From contig NZ_BDBV01000027.1 in the NCBI RefSeq assembly GCF_001613165.1, forward strand, positions 85,685 to 149,684: DNA of 64,000 nucleotides. The letters run 5' to 3'. The position numbers and the translations under genes are program-made. Below the pieces are notes generated by a model. The model was not told the origin of the DNA. It worked only from the letters and a program-made list of their open reading frames with translations, and ran no database searches. This stretch comes from Nocardia mexicana NBRC 108244. Its GTDB lineage: Bacteria > Actinomycetota > Actinomycetes > Mycobacteriales > Mycobacteriaceae. This document shows, in pieces, positions 28,131 to 37,569 of the stretch (position 1 is the stretch's first letter; each line of letters begins with the position of its first letter).

Positions 28131-28186
28131 GCACTCAGCGTCGCCCCTCCCGGCCACTCCGGGTAGCTGCGCCGTTTCGATGGGTC

Positions 28187-28203
28187 CATAGATCGGTTCT
28201 ATG
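28187..28203. promoter_or_regulatory. LysR-type binding site between LysR and TDT genes
   Basis: CATAGA-tcggt-TCTATG, a 6+5+6 inverted repeat containing the T-N11-A pattern of LysR sites, in the 126-bp divergent intergenic region and 53 nt upstream of the LysR start. Confidence 0.65.
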
Positions 28204-28256
28204 TCCGGGGGCGACCCGGTAGCCGCCCCGGGCCGCCCGCTACATAGGCTCACGCT

Positions 28257-29165
28257 ATGCCGCTGTCGCCTCGGGTTCCGGATCTCGCCGCCCTGGATCT
28301 GCTGCTGTCGGTGATCGAGCTGGGCAGCCTGGGCCGCGCCGCGCAGGCGCACGGCATCAGCCAGCCCTCGGCCTCCTCCCGCATTCGTTATCTGGAGAAG
28401 CTGGTCGGGGTGCCGGTGCTGGAACGGACCACGCTGGGGTCGCGGCCCACGGCGGCGGGGGCGCTGATCGCCGAGTGGGCGCGTGCGGTGATCGACGCCG
28501 CCGAACAGCTGGACGCCGGGATCGATACCCTGCGGGCCCAACGGGATTCGAGGTTGCGGGTGGCGGCCAGCCAGACCGTCGCGGAATACCTGTTTCCGGG
28601 CTGGCTGACGCGGATGCGCACCGCCACGCCGGACGCCACGATCGCGCTGGAATCCGGCAACTCGACCGAGGTCTGCGCGGCGGTGCTGGACGGCCACGCC
28701 AGTATCGGATTCATCGAAAGCCCGCGCGCCGCACGAGGTTTGCAGAGCCACCCGGTGGCGCGCGACCACCTGGTGGTCGTCGTGCCGCCGCAGCATCCGT
28801 GGGCCCGCCGCGGTGCGGTGACGCTCGCCGAACTCGCCGCGACGCCGCTGATCCAGCGCGAATCCGGCTCGGGCACCCGGACCTGGTTCGAACGGGCGGT
28901 CGCGTCCGGGGCGCCCGGTACGCAGCCGCGGGTGGCGCTAGAGTTGTCGTCGACGACCGCCATCAAGTCCGCCGTCGCCTCCGGGGTAGGGCCCGCCGTA
29001 CTCAGCTCGCTCGCCGTCGCCGCCGAGGTGGCCGCGGGCACCCTGGTGTCCCCGACGATCACCGACGCCGACCTCACCCGCACGCTGCGCGCGATCTGGC
29101 CGACCGGTCAGCAGCTCACCGGACCCGCCCGCGACCTTTATGCCATCGCCCGGCGCCCCACCTGA
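28257..29165 (+). CDS. LysR-family transcriptional regulator
   Basis: A 302-residue LTTR. The N-terminal winged helix spans residues 9-66 (LDLLLSVIELGSLGRAAQAH, PSASSRIRYLEKLVG). The effector domain from about 92 has the usual two lobes (VAASQTVAEYLFPGWL, VVVPPQHPWARRGAV). The divergent TDT transporter and the palindrome between them make the transporter its likely target. There is no ribosome site before ATG 28257; the leader is short or absent. Confidence 0.88.
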   Translation: MPLSPRVPDLAALDLLLSVIELGSLGRAAQAHGISQPSASSRIRYLEKLVGVPVLERTTLGSRPTAAGALIAEWARAVIDAAEQLDAGIDTLRAQRDSRLRVAASQTVAEYLFPGWLTRMRTATPDATIALESGNSTEVCAAVLDGHASIGFIESPRAARGLQSHPVARDHLVVVVPPQHPWARRGAVTLAELAATPLIQRESGSGTRTWFERAVASGAPGTQPRVALELSSTTAIKSAVASGVGPAVLSSLAVAAEVAAGTLVSPTITDADLTRTLRAIWPTGQQLTGPARDLYAIARRPT

Positions 29166-29204
29166 GCGGAACTGTCGCCCCGGAGTCGGACGGCCCGGCG
29201 GGCG

Positions 29205-29663
29205 CTACCCCCGGTACTGCTGCACCGAGAACCGCACCTCGCCGGGTTCGGGGATGTGCGCGGCACCGACGGTGACGGTGCCCACGAAGTCGCCGTAGAC
29301 GCCGGGGCTGAAGATCGAACCGCGGCCGTCGGTCCCCCAGTAGCCGGGCCCGTTGGCGTGGCGGGTGACCGTACCGGTCTGACCCGTCTCGACGTGGCGC
29401 CAGTTCAGGGTCACGTCCAGCGAGCAGCTGCCGACGCCGTACATGGTGGTGCTGACCGTGAATGCGGCCGAACTCGGATACGCGTTGCCGGTGACCGAGG
29501 AGTCGACGACCGCGGCGCAGGGGCCGTTGGCCAGGGAATACACCCTGGTGAACTTGCCACCGTTGGCCTGCGCGGAAGCCGGTGCGGCAGTGGCGATTAC
29601 GGTGGCGGCGGCGCCGAGAGCAGCGGCCGCCAGGGCCGCGCGGGATCCGATCGAACGCATCAT
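29205..29663 (-). CDS. Secreted protein of unknown function
   Basis: A 152-residue exported protein: signal peptide of about 32 residues (Ala-rich core, cleavage near APASAQA), then a beta-rich domain with two Cys (C49 and C81 region) that may form a disulfide. Two adjacent Met codons allow a start at 29663 or 29660; GGGGG upstream is better spaced for the second. It converges with the LysR gene. No domain recognised. Confidence 0.7.
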   Translation of the reverse strand: MMRSIGSRAALAAAALGAAATVIATAAPASAQANGGKFTRVYSLANGPCAAVVDSSVTGNAYPSSAAFTVSTTMYGVGSCSLDVTLNWRHVETGQTGTVTRHANGPGYWGTDGRGSIFSPGVYGDFVGTVTVGAAHIPEPGEVRFSVQQYRG

Positions 29664-29756
29664 TACCCCCAGAATGGTTGGTGATGGTCAAGCCGATACG
29701 CCGCGCGACGCTACCAGTCACACGGTCGCCCCACCACCGCTCTCAGCGGACGGCGG

Positions 29757-30989
29757 CTACACGTACTGCCGATCCTCGGCCCATCTCGTCGGGTTCAGCC
29801 TGCCCAGGGCGTACCCCTTGGCAACCATGGTGTCGGCGATTTCCAGGGCGATGAGCCGGTACACGGCCTCGGTGGGGTGGGCCGCGTCGGTCGTGGTGAA
29901 GAAATTGCGCGCCTCCGCCATTTCTTGCGTATCCTCGCCGGAGCCACCGTATTTCACGGTCAACTTGTCGAGCTGGGCCTTCGACCGCAGGCCGAAATCC
30001 GTCGGATGGGTGGCGACATACCGCAGCCGCTCGTACATCGGGACGAAGGTCATATTCTGCGGTAGGACACCGTTCTCGGTCTCCTGCCAGCCCGCCGTGG
30101 CGACGCTGCGAAGGAGTTTGTTGAATCTGACCGTCAGATCCACGTACTGCTTCACCAGGGCCAGTTTTCCCGCCGCCTTCAAGGCCACGATCCGCGGTGC
30201 GATATTCGGATCCGGGAGGCTCAGGAACAGGAAATGCTGCTTATGGCTTTCGTCGGGGAACGCGGCGACGATGCGGTTGCACAGTTTGACGACGTCGTAG
30301 ACCATCGGCAGTACACCCTCGCCCTTGGTCGCCCCCTCCAGGGCCTTGCCGAGGATGTATTCGGGATTGTGCTCGGCCAGCAGCGGCGTGTGCTCGTCCG
30401 CCGGGACCTTCTTGTAGAGCGGCTCCAGCGTCGCGACATCCGCGGGCGCCTTGTCGTAGACGCGCTCCATACCCGCGTCGGTATCCGCCCGGTTGCAGGT
30501 GACGATGTCGTTCAGGCCGATCCAGACGATGTGCAGCGTATCGCCGGTGAACTTGGCCCCCAACTTCTTTCGCTGATCGAGGTATTGGTCGCACTGCGCG
30601 CTGAGGTAGGACAGCGCCCCACCCTTGGCCAGCACGTCCGATGCCGCCACGGCGCCGCCCTTGGCCAGATTGGCGTAGCACACCAGCGGCCCGTCCTTGA
30701 CCGAGTTGGACAGCGGGATCAGCGATTGATCGGTGAGCGTCTGGTATTTCTTGGAGTTCTTCTTCGTCGTCGCGGCGTCCAGGGCAACCAGTTTGTCCGA
30801 GCCCACCCATTCGTACATGTAATCGGTCCAATTTCGCCCGTCGCTGTAGCGACCGGTCTCATTGGTTGTCATCGCACCCGTGGTCTTGGCGACCATTCCG
30901 AGGTAGGTGTCGTTCATGATCCCGATGTCGGAAAGGCTGTCGCCGAAGACGATCAAATTCTGCAGGGGAACGACGCGTGGCTGTGTCAT
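29757..30989 (-). CDS. SGNH/GDSL-family esterase
   Basis: A 410-residue hydrolase. The nucleophile block is FGDSLSD (about residue 15-21), block III is GLND (IVWIGLNDIV), and block V is DAAHPT with the catalytic Asp/His near residue 370. It resembles the acylhydrolase type that includes thermolabile haemolysin. There is no signal peptide, so a cytosolic location or a non-classical route is implied. Codon use is slightly lower in GC than its neighbours, with many Lys residues, hinting at transfer. Substrate unknown. Confidence 0.85.
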   Translation of the reverse strand: MTQPRVVPLQNLIVFGDSLSDIGIMNDTYLGMVAKTTGAMTTNETGRYSDGRNWTDYMYEWVGSDKLVALDAATTKKNSKKYQTLTDQSLIPLSNSVKDGPLVCYANLAKGGAVAASDVLAKGGALSYLSAQCDQYLDQRKKLGAKFTGDTLHIVWIGLNDIVTCNRADTDAGMERVYDKAPADVATLEPLYKKVPADEHTPLLAEHNPEYILGKALEGATKGEGVLPMVYDVVKLCNRIVAAFPDESHKQHFLFLSLPDPNIAPRIVALKAAGKLALVKQYVDLTVRFNKLLRSVATAGWQETENGVLPQNMTFVPMYERLRYVATHPTDFGLRSKAQLDKLTVKYGGSGEDTQEMAEARNFFTTTDAAHPTEAVYRLIALEIADTMVAKGYALGRLNPTRWAEDRQYV

Positions 30990-31429
30990 GACATGCTCCG
31001 TGAATGCGTGGCCGAAAGGCCGCGCAAAGTGATATTGAAAGAGGATCGACGGCGTAGGAACTGACCCCGACTCCCCGCTGAGATCGGGCTACTGGAAACC
31101 GCCGATCGATCAGAAGGCTACTCGCGTCCCGACCACCGTTCGTCGGGTTCTGTATGGATACGGAAAATTTCGGGTTTGCGGTCGGCAAACGCCCTGGGGG
31201 GTCGTACACGACCCCTGCGCTGCGGGCGTACGACCGCCGCGCGACTGCGTACCGCAACCCGCGAGCGGCCCCGAGGCGCCCGGATCGGGGTCGCCCACGC
31301 ACGAGCCCGGCGTCCGCCGCCCGCCCGCCGGTCACCCTCCGACACGACTTCACCGCTACCACATGCGCTTTCGCGTGAGGGTCACCCAGATCCCCGTTTC
31401 TTGTCGGTGGCGGGGCATAATCTCAAGCC
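30990..31429. other. 440-bp intergenic region before dnaE1
   Basis: No convincing gene. It should hold the divergent promoters of the GDSL gene and dnaE1. It contains an inverted repeat at 31198-31215 (GGGGTCGT-ac-ACGACCCC). A -10-like CATAAT at 31416-31421 lies 8 nt before the dnaE1 GTG. Short open frames here have poor composition and no ribosome sites. Confidence 0.6.
31198..31215. promoter_or_regulatory. Inverted repeat between GDSL gene and dnaE1
   Basis: GGGGTCGT-ac-ACGACCCC, a perfect 8+2+8 palindrome, about 210 bp from either start codon. It may be an operator for the GDSL gene or a structural element; nothing in the sequence decides. Confidence 0.35.
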
Positions 31430-34400
31430 GTGTCAGCCTCGGGATTCGTTCACCTCCACAACCACACCGAGTACTCGATGCTCGACGGCGCGGCGAAGAT
31501 CACGCCGCTGTTCAAGGAGGCCGAGCGGCTCGGCATGACCGCGGTCGGCATGTCCGACCACGGCAATATGTACGGCGCCTCGGAGTTCTACAACTCGGCG
31601 AAGAAGCAGGGCATCAAGCCGATCATCGGCATCGAGGCCTACATCGCCCCCGCCTCCCGATTCGAGACCAAGCGCATCCAGTGGGGCGACCCCAGCCAGA
31701 AGAGCGACGACGTGTCCGGCTCGGGCGCCTACACGCACATGACCATGGTCGCCGAGAACGCGACCGGCCTGCGCAACCTGTTCAAGCTGTCGTCACTGGC
31801 CTCCATCGAGGGCCAGCTCGGCAAGTGGGCGCGCATGGACGAGGAGATCATCGCCCAGTACGCCGAGGGCATCATCGCGACCACCGGCTGCCCCTCCGGC
31901 GAGGTGCAGACCCGGCTGCGGCTGGGCCACGAGCGCGAGGCACTGGAGGCCGCGGCCAAGTGGCAGGAGATCTTCGGCAAGGAGAACTTCTTCCTGGAGC
32001 TGATGGACCACGGGCTGTCCATCGAGACCCGGGTGCGCGAGGGCCTGCTCGAGATCGGTAAGAAGCTCGATATCCCGCCGCTGGCCACCAACGACTGCCA
32101 CTACGTGCACGAGTCCGACGCCACCAATCACGAGGCGCTGCTGTGCATTCAGACCGGTAAGACGCTGTCGGATCCGAACCGGTTCAAGTTCGGCGGCAGC
32201 GGCTACTACCTGAAGTCGGCCGAGGAGATGCGCGCCCTCTGGGCCGAGGTCCCCGACGCCTGCGACAACACGGTCCTCATCGGCGAGCGCGTGCAGTCCT
32301 ACGAAGAGGTGTGGGCCCACCGCGACCGCATGCCGATCTTCCCGGTCCCCCAGGGCGAGGACCAGGCCAGCTGGCTGCGCCACGAGGTCATGCGCGGGCT
32401 GGAGCGGCGGTTCCCGGGCGGCGTGGGCCAGGAGTACATCGACCGCGCCGAGTTCGAGCTCAACGTCATCATCCAGATGGGCTTCCCGGCGTACTTCCTC
32501 GTCGTCGGCGACCTGATCAACCACGCCAAGGAGGTCGGCATCCGGGTCGGCCCGGGCCGTGGTTCGGCGGCCGGATCGCTGGTCGCCTTCGCCATGGGGA
32601 TCACGAACCTGGACCCGATCCCGCACGGTCTGCTGTTCGAGCGCTTCCTCAATCCGGAGCGCGTGTCGATGCCCGATATCGATATCGACTTCGACGATCG
32701 CCGCCGCGGTGAGATGGTCCGCTACGCCACCGAGAAGTGGGGCAGCGACAAGGTCGCCCAGGTGATCACCTTCGGCACCATTAAAACCAAGGCGGCGCTG
32801 AAGGATTCGGCGCGCGTGCAGTTCGGCCAGCCGGGCTTCGCCATCGCCGACCAGATCTCCAAGGCGCTGCCGCCGCCGATCATGGCCAAGGACATTCCGC
32901 TGTCGGGAATCATGGATCCCGAGCACGAGCGGTACAAGGAGGCCACCGAGGTCCGGGAACTGATCAACACCAACCCGGACGTCAACAAGATCTACGAGAC
33001 CGCCCGCGGCCTGGAGGGCCTGATCCGCAACGCGGGCGTGCACGCCTGCGCGGTCATCATGTCCTCCGAGCCGCTCATGGACGCGATCCCGCTGTGGAAG
33101 CGTGCCCAGGACGGGGCGATCATCACCGGCTGGGACTACCCGTCCTGCGAGGCCATCGGCCTGCTGAAGATGGATTTCCTGGGCCTGCGCAACCTCACCG
33201 TGATCGGTGACTGCCTGGAGAACGTCAAGTCCAACCGCGGCATCGACCTGGACCTGGAGAACCTGCCGCTCGAGGACACGGCCACCTACGAGCTGCTCGC
33301 CCGCGGCGACACCCTCGGCGTGTTCCAGCTCGACGGCGGCGCCATGCGCGACCTGCTGCGCCGCATGCAGCCCACCGGCTTCGAGGACATCGTCGCCGTG
33401 CTCGCGCTGTACCGCCCCGGCCCGATGGGCATGAACGCCCACAACGACTACGCCGACCGCAAGAACGGGCGGCAAGAGGTCAAGCCCATCCATCCGGAGC
33501 TGGAAGAGCCGCTGAAGGACATCCTGGCCGACACGTTCGGTTTGATCGTGTACCAGGAGCAGATCATGCAGATCGCGCAGAAGGTGGCCGGGTACTCGCT
33601 CGGCCGAGCCGATATTCTGCGCCGCGCCATGGGCAAGAAGAAGGCCGAGGTCCTGGAGGCCGAGTTCGAGGGCTTCGAAAAGGGCATGCAGGACAACGGC
33701 TATTCCAAGGCGGCCATCAAGGCGCTGTGGGACACCATCCTCCCGTTCGCCGGGTACGCGTTCAACAAGTCGCACGCCGCCGGCTACGGCCTGGTGTCGT
33801 TCTGGACCGCGTATCTCAAGGCCAACTACAAGGCCGAGTACATGGCGGGCCTGCTCACCTCCGTCGGCGACGACAAGGACAAGGCCGCGGTCTATCTGGC
33901 CGACTGCCGCCGCCTCGGCATCCAGGTGCTGCCGCCCGATGTCAACGAGTCCGAGAACAACTTCGCCTCGGTCGGCAACGACATCCGCTTCGGCATGGGC
34001 GCGGTGCGCAACGTCGGCACGAACGTGGTGGCCTCGATCATCGCGGCGCGCAAGGAGAAGTCGAAGTTCACCGACTTCTCCGACTACCTGAACAAGATCG
34101 ATGCCATCGCTTGCACCAAGAAGGTCACCGAATCCCTGATCAAGGCGGGCGCTTTCGATTCGCTCGGGCATCCGCGCAAGGGCCTGATGCTGGTGCACTC
34201 CGATGCGATCGATTCGGTGATGGCCACCAAGAAGGCCGAGGCGATCGGCCAGTTCGACCTGTTCGGCGGCCTGGACGACGGCGACGACACCGTGTCGTCG
34301 GTCTTCGACGTCAAGGTGCCCGACGAGGAATGGGATACCAAGCACAAGCTCGCGCTGGAGCGGGAGATGCTCGGCCTGTACGTCTCCGGGCATCCGCTCG

Positions 34401-34972
34401 ACGGTGTGGCGCACGTGCTGGCCGCGCAGACCGACACGCCGATCCCGAGCATCCTCGACGGCGATGTGAAGGACGGCGCGCAGATCACCATCGGCGGCAT
34501 CCTCGCCTCGGTCACCCGCCGCATCAACAAGAACGGCATGGCCTGGGCCTCCGCACAACTGGAGGACCTCACCGGTGGTATCGAGGTGCTGTTCTTCCCG
34601 CAGGCCTACTCGGTGTACGGCATGGACGTCGTCGAGGACGCGGTGGTGCTGGTGAAGGCCCGGGTCTCGGTGCGCGACGACCGCATCTCGCTGATCGCCA
34701 ACGATCTGGCGGTGCCGGACCTGTCCTCGATCGGCGTGGAAAAGCCGCTGGCCGTGACGATTCCGACGCGCCTGTGCACCCCCGACAAGATCGGCGCGCT
34801 CAAGCGGGTGCTGTCGAGCCACCCCGGCACCGCCGACGTGCACATCCGCCACCTCGGCTCCCGCGAGAAGACGACGATGCTCCGGGTCGCCGACAACCTG
34901 CGCGTCTCACCGTCCTCGGCCCTGATGGGCGATTTGAAGGCACTGCTCGGCCCCGGCTGCCTGACGAGCTAG
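31430..34972 (+). CDS. dnaE1: DNA polymerase III alpha subunit DnaE1
   Basis: An 1180-residue replicative polymerase. The N-terminal PHP domain keeps its metal ligands ([15 protein letters not shown], then [11 protein letters not shown]), so the actinobacterial PHP proofreading exonuclease should be active. The palm has the catalytic aspartates in [10 protein letters not shown], followed by the fingers, helix-hairpin-helix and OB domains ([13 protein letters not shown]) and the C-terminal tau-binding part. Length matches M. tuberculosis DnaE1. The start is GTG 31430; a -10-like CATAAT ends 8 nt upstream, so the leader is very short. This is the conserved left anchor of the synteny with mycobacteria. 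Confidence 0.98.
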   Translation: MSASGFVHLHNHTEYSMLDGAAKITPLFKEAERLGMTAVGMSDHGNMYGASEFYNSAKKQGIKPIIGIEAYIAPASRFETKRIQWGDPSQKSDDVSGSGAYTHMTMVAENATGLRNLFKLSSLASIEGQLGKWARMDEEIIAQYAEGIIATTGCPSGEVQTRLRLGHEREALEAAAKWQEIFGKENFFLELMDHGLSIETRVREGLLEIGKKLDIPPLATNDCHYVHESDATNHEALLCIQTGKTLSDPNRFKFGGSGYYLKSAEEMRALWAEVPDACDNTVLIGERVQSYEEVWAHRDRMPIFPVPQGEDQASWLRHEVMRGLERRFPGGVGQEYIDRAEFELNVIIQMGFPAYFLVVGDLINHAKEVGIRVGPGRGSAAGSLVAFAMGITNLDPIPHGLLFERFLNPERVSMPDIDIDFDDRRRGEMVRYATEKWGSDKVAQVITFGTIKTKAALKDSARVQFGQPGFAIADQISKALPPPIMAKDIPLSGIMDPEHERYKEATEVRELINTNPDVNKIYETARGLEGLIRNAGVHACAVIMSSEPLMDAIPLWKRAQDGAIITGWDYPSCEAIGLLKMDFLGLRNLTVIGDCLENVKSNRGIDLDLENLPLEDTATYELLARGDTLGVFQLDGGAMRDLLRRMQPTGFEDIVAVLALYRPGPMGMNAHNDYADRKNGRQEVKPIHPELEEPLKDILADTFGLIVYQEQIMQIAQKVAGYSLGRADILRRAMGKKKAEVLEAEFEGFEKGMQDNGYSKAAIKALWDTILPFAGYAFNKSHAAGYGLVSFWTAYLKANYKAEYMAGLLTSVGDDKDKAAVYLADCRRLGIQVLPPDVNESENNFASVGNDIRFGMGAVRNVGTNVVASIIAARKEKSKFTDFSDYLNKIDAIACTKKVTESLIKAGAFDSLGHPRKGLMLVHSDAIDSVMATKKAEAIGQFDLFGGLDDGDDTVSSVFDVKVPDEEWDTKHKLALEREMLGLYVSGHPLDGVAHVLAAQTDTPIPSILDGDVKDGAQITIGGILASVTRRINKNGMAWASAQLEDLTGGIEVLFFPQAYSVYGMDVVEDAVVLVKARVSVRDDRISLIANDLAVPDLSSIGVEKPLAVTIPTRLCTPDKIGALKRVLSSHPGTADVHIRHLGSREKTTMLRVADNLRVSPSSALMGDLKALLGPGCLTS

Positions 34973-35006
34973 CGGCACAGCCGATTCCGGGTCCCCGGCC
35001 CCGGAG

Positions 35007-35615
35007 TCACAACCAGGTCGATTCGCCGAAAACCGCTCCGCTGTCGTCGACTTCGGCGGACTTGGCGTACAGGTAGGTGAACTGCCTGATGGTGACGGGT
35101 CCGCTGCAGGCGTTCACCACTATGTGGAAGTCGCGCGTCACGATCTGCACGTCCTTGCCGGGAATGAGCTCCTTCTCCGCGACCGCAAGTTCCTTGACCT
35201 CGCCCGGAGTGAGGTTCACCGTCGCTACCAGGCCGGGGTCGACCAGGGCGTGCGGAATCGGCGTCTGCGCCCCTTCGATGCCGGTTTCGAGATCGGGCAT
35301 GACACCCACATTTCCGGCGCCGATCGCGACCGCGCACCCGACGTGGTAGCCGGTCTTCAGCTTGCCTCCCGCCGGTCCGTCGATGCGGCCGTAGGTGACG
35401 TTGCCGACCAGTGCCTCGCGCGTGGTGCCCATCATGTTCAGCGGCGGGATCCGGTTGACGGTCTCGTCGCGGCTGCCGACGGTGAAACTGCCGAACGGCG
35501 AGGGGAAGGTCTTCTCGTGCGGGGGCAGCGATTCGGGCTCCGCAGCCGCGATCGGCGCACTCACCACGACCGCGGCCGCAGCGGCGAGGCACACCTTCCA
35601 CAGGACACACGACAT
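35007..35615 (-). CDS. MspA-family porin-like secreted protein
   Basis: A 202-residue exported protein: signal peptide of about 25 residues (cleavage near IAAAEP), then the MspA-family pattern SRDETVNRIPPLN, TREALVGNVTYGRI and GYHVGCAVAIG, and a C-terminal GPVTIRQFTYLYAKS. MspA proteins form octameric pores in the mycolic-acid outer membrane; family members in Nocardia and Rhodococcus are more divergent. The two Cys residues (C93 and C172 region) may pair. It converges with dnaE1, with 34 nt between the stops. Confidence 0.85.
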   Translation of the reverse strand: MSCVLWKVCLAAAAAVVVSAPIAAAEPESLPPHEKTFPSPFGSFTVGSRDETVNRIPPLNMMGTTREALVGNVTYGRIDGPAGGKLKTGYHVGCAVAIGAGNVGVMPDLETGIEGAQTPIPHALVDPGLVATVNLTPGEVKELAVAEKELIPGKDVQIVTRDFHIVVNACSGPVTIRQFTYLYAKSAEVDDSGAVFGESTWL

Positions 35616-35683
35616 GGGCCGGACATTAGTAGCTGGAGGCTATTTCCCCTGTACGACACACACAGAGGTGTCCTAGCTGAGAC

Positions 35684-35695
35684 GTGTGCGCACAC
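35684..35695. promoter_or_regulatory. Palindrome upstream of the porin gene
   Basis: GTGTGCGCACAC, a perfect 12-bp palindrome about 70 bp upstream of the MspA-family gene start and within the 122-bp gap to the LacI gene. It may be an operator; no regulator is identified. Confidence 0.3.
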
Positions 35696-35737
35696 ATGGG
35701 CCACGATCCGGCCCCCGCGTTCGCCTCGCCGGAGCAA

Positions 35738-36529
35738 TCAAACCGGGCGGGGCGCGGCCGAGCTCTCCCGCACCACCAGTGTCGGCACCACGGGCGGCGG
35801 CGCCGGGACCTCGCCCTCGGCCTCCAGTAGTTGCAGCAGCAGCCCCATGCTGCGGCGACCCACCTCGTCGAAGTCCTGGCGCACGGTGGTCAGCGGCGGC
35901 GACAGGTAGGCGGCCTCGGGGATGTCGTCGAACCCCACCACCGATACGTCCTCGGGTACCCGGATCCCGCGTTCGGCGAAGGCGCGCAGCAGGCCCAGCG
36001 CCATCTGATCGTTGGAGGTGAAGACCGCGGTCACGCCCGGCTGCGCGGCCAGCATCAGGCCCGCCTCATAGCCGGAGCGCGCGCTCCAGTCCCCGCCGAT
36101 GGGCGGTGGGACCGTGGCGCCCGCGGCCGTGAGCGTGCGCCGCCAGCCATCGATCCGGTCGCGGGATTCGAGCGAATCGCTCGGGCCCGACACATGCCAC
36201 ACAGTGGCGTGCCCCAGATCCAGCAGATGCTGCTCGATGCCCAGCATCATGCACGCGGGGCCGTACAGGCAGGTGTCGAAGGTGACGACGCCGAGCACCT
36301 TGGAGCGCCGGCTGACCAGCCCGCGCGCCATCGCATTGGGCCGGTACCCGAGTTCGGCGACCGCCCGCAGCACCTTCTCCCGCGTCTCGGGCCGCACCTG
36401 CGGGCTGGCGTTGAGCACCCGCGACACGGTCTGGTGAGAAACCCCCGCCAGCTTGGCGACATCGGTCATCACCGCGGGCCGCTGCTGCGGAGGGCGCGGC
36501 GCCGACGATTCGCTCGCGAGCCCGCTCAT
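35738..36529 (-). CDS. LacI-family regulator with internal in-frame deletion
   Basis: A 263-residue protein with a normal LacI HTH (TDVAKLAGVSHQTVSRVLN, hinge to about residue 75) and a normal C-terminal half of the sugar-binding domain (HVSGPSDSLESRDRIDGWR, VTAVFTSNDQMALGLLRAF, VSVVGFDDIPEAAYL). The part between is missing: the text runs LGIEQ directly into HLLDLGH, where full-length homologues have about 75-85 residues of the N-terminal lobe. Full-length relatives are about 335-345 residues. DNA binding may survive but sugar sensing probably does not. ATG 36529 has GAGGCGG upstream. A LacI-type palindrome lies at 36800-36815. Confidence 0.8.
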   Translation of the reverse strand: MSGLASESSAPRPPQQRPAVMTDVAKLAGVSHQTVSRVLNASPQVRPETREKVLRAVAELGYRPNAMARGLVSRRSKVLGVVTFDTCLYGPACMMLGIEQHLLDLGHATVWHVSGPSDSLESRDRIDGWRRTLTAAGATVPPPIGGDWSARSGYEAGLMLAAQPGVTAVFTSNDQMALGLLRAFAERGIRVPEDVSVVGFDDIPEAAYLSPPLTTVRQDFDEVGRRSMGLLLQLLEAEGEVPAPPPVVPTLVVRESSAAPRPV

Positions 36530-36799
36530 GGCGCCGCCTCGCTCACGTCCGGTCCTGTCATGAACGAGCGCTCGGCCACACCGGCCCATCCGCTGACTCT
36601 GTTCTTCGGTTTGCTCGCAAGCTCGCTCACAGCCTCTGCCTTCCGGACCGCCGTACCCGCGCGGCCCCGGTTGTTCCCGAATTCAGGTTAGCGGTGTCGC
36701 CGCCGGGCCCTCGCCCACGGCAACAGCGGACCGTCGAAAGCGCTTGCCGGTCAATGGCTGTCGAGCACGCTCCCCGGCGTCACTGCTCGGGCCGACATA

Positions 36800-36815
36800 G
36801 TGTTAACGCTAACAC
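36800..36815. promoter_or_regulatory. LacI-type operator
   Basis: GTGTTA-acgc-TAACAC has the central CG and TTA/TAA arms of LacI/GalR operators. It lies 270 bp upstream of the deleted LacI gene and no sugar gene follows on either side, so it is either a distant autoregulatory site or the remnant of a lost target promoter. Confidence 0.6.
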
Positions 36816-36893
36816 CACCAGGTCTGCGGTAATCATGGATTTGGCGATCTGCCAATCCGGAGCCAACCGGATCGCAACGACGCACCCGGCGCA

Positions 36894-37022
36894 CACGCTC
36901 CTCGCCATCCCGGCGCACACGCTCCCCGTCCTAGCTCACGCTCCTCGCCATCCCGGCGCACACGCTCCCCGTCCTAGCTCACGCTCCTCGCCATCCCGGC
37001 GCACACGCTCCCCGTCCTAGCT
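36894..37022. repeat. 43-bp tandem repeat, three perfect copies
   Basis: The units 36894-36936, 36937-36979 and 36980-37022 are identical 43-mers beginning cacgctcctcgccatcccgg. Degenerate partial units built on cacgctcccc and gcgcacac continue to about 37105. Identity of the copies points to recent expansion; it is a good candidate VNTR locus. Confidence 0.9.
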
Positions 37023-37107
37023 CACGCTCCCCCTCGTACCGCTCACGCTCCCCCTCATACTCAGCGCACACTCTTCCTCCCCTACCAGCGCACACACTCC
37101 CCCATTC

Positions 37108-37169
37108 CCGGCACGCTTTTGGCCGGGATCCACACTCTGCGCGCAGGTTTTCGGCCAAAAGCGTGCCGG
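37108..37169. repeat. Long inverted repeat, dispersed motif family 2
   Basis: Perfect 18-bp arms (37108-37125 and 37152-37169; the right arm reads CGGCCAAAAGCGTGCCGG) around a 26-nt loop. The right arm plus AAAT recurs at 52654-52676 beyond the ABC operon. It can act as a hairpin terminator for the minus-strand gene at 37237. Confidence 0.7.
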
Positions 37170-37236
37170 AAATCAGGGAGGAAACGACTGGGCGGTCATT
37201 CGACGTCGGGGGAAGTACGCCGTGCCTGGGGCGGTG

Positions 37237-37479
37237 TCAGCGATTCGACCGGTGCGGCGCGGAGGTCCGCATCGCGCCGATGATCCAGCGCAGCGACCCC
37301 GCGGCGGCGGCGGTCAGCACCGCGACCTGCAGCGAACCGGTGATCAGGGCCAGGATCAGGCAGGTGACCACCGCGAGCGCGAGGGCCTCGAGTTTGTAGA
37401 CAGGCCACGGCGTGCCCGCGATGTCGATCACCTGCCGGGAGGCGATCGCGGGGCGCGAGGTGGGGTCTACCACTGCCAT
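37237..37479 (-). CDS. Small membrane protein (80 aa)
   Basis: An 80-residue protein with a polar N-terminus (residues 1-28) and two close membrane segments (about 32-48 and 50-66), then a short basic tail ([10 protein letters not shown]). Codon use is normal for the window. It is divergent from the Ddn-like gene at 37570, and the sequence between is a 90-bp promoter region. No ribosome site is evident and no family is recognised. Confidence 0.55.
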   Translation of the reverse strand: MAVVDPTSRPAIASRQVIDIAGTPWPVYKLEALALAVVTCLILALITGSLQVAVLTAAAAGSLRWIIGAMRTSAPHRSNR

Positions 37480-37569
37480 GCCGTCAGGTTACACGGACAG
37501 CGAAGTTCGGGCCAACGAACATTTTTCCCCCGAGGAATAACTTCCGGTGCGCCTGGCATTGTGTGGGAC

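Larger units (their letters stand above)
36530..37236. other. 707-bp intergenic region with operator, minisatellite and hairpin
   Basis: No credible gene. It holds a LacI-type palindrome (36800-36815), three perfect 43-bp tandem repeats with degenerate copies after them (36894-37105) and a long inverted repeat (37108-37169). An open frame across 36694-37020 exists only because the repeats lack stops. Confidence 0.7.

Noticed and set aside
27132..28166. 344-residue open frame antisense to the TDT transporter
   Set aside because: The TDT protein has clear membrane helices and family motifs; the antisense product is a Gln/Arg/His-rich shadow.
31793..34852. 1019-residue open frame antisense to dnaE1
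   Set aside because: It is the shadow of a strongly conserved polymerase gene; its composition is His/Arg/Asp/Gly-rich without domains.
36694..37020. 108-residue open frame over the 43-bp repeat
   Set aside because: The frame stays open only because the repeat lacks stops; no ribosome site and Arg/His/Pro/Ser-biased composition.
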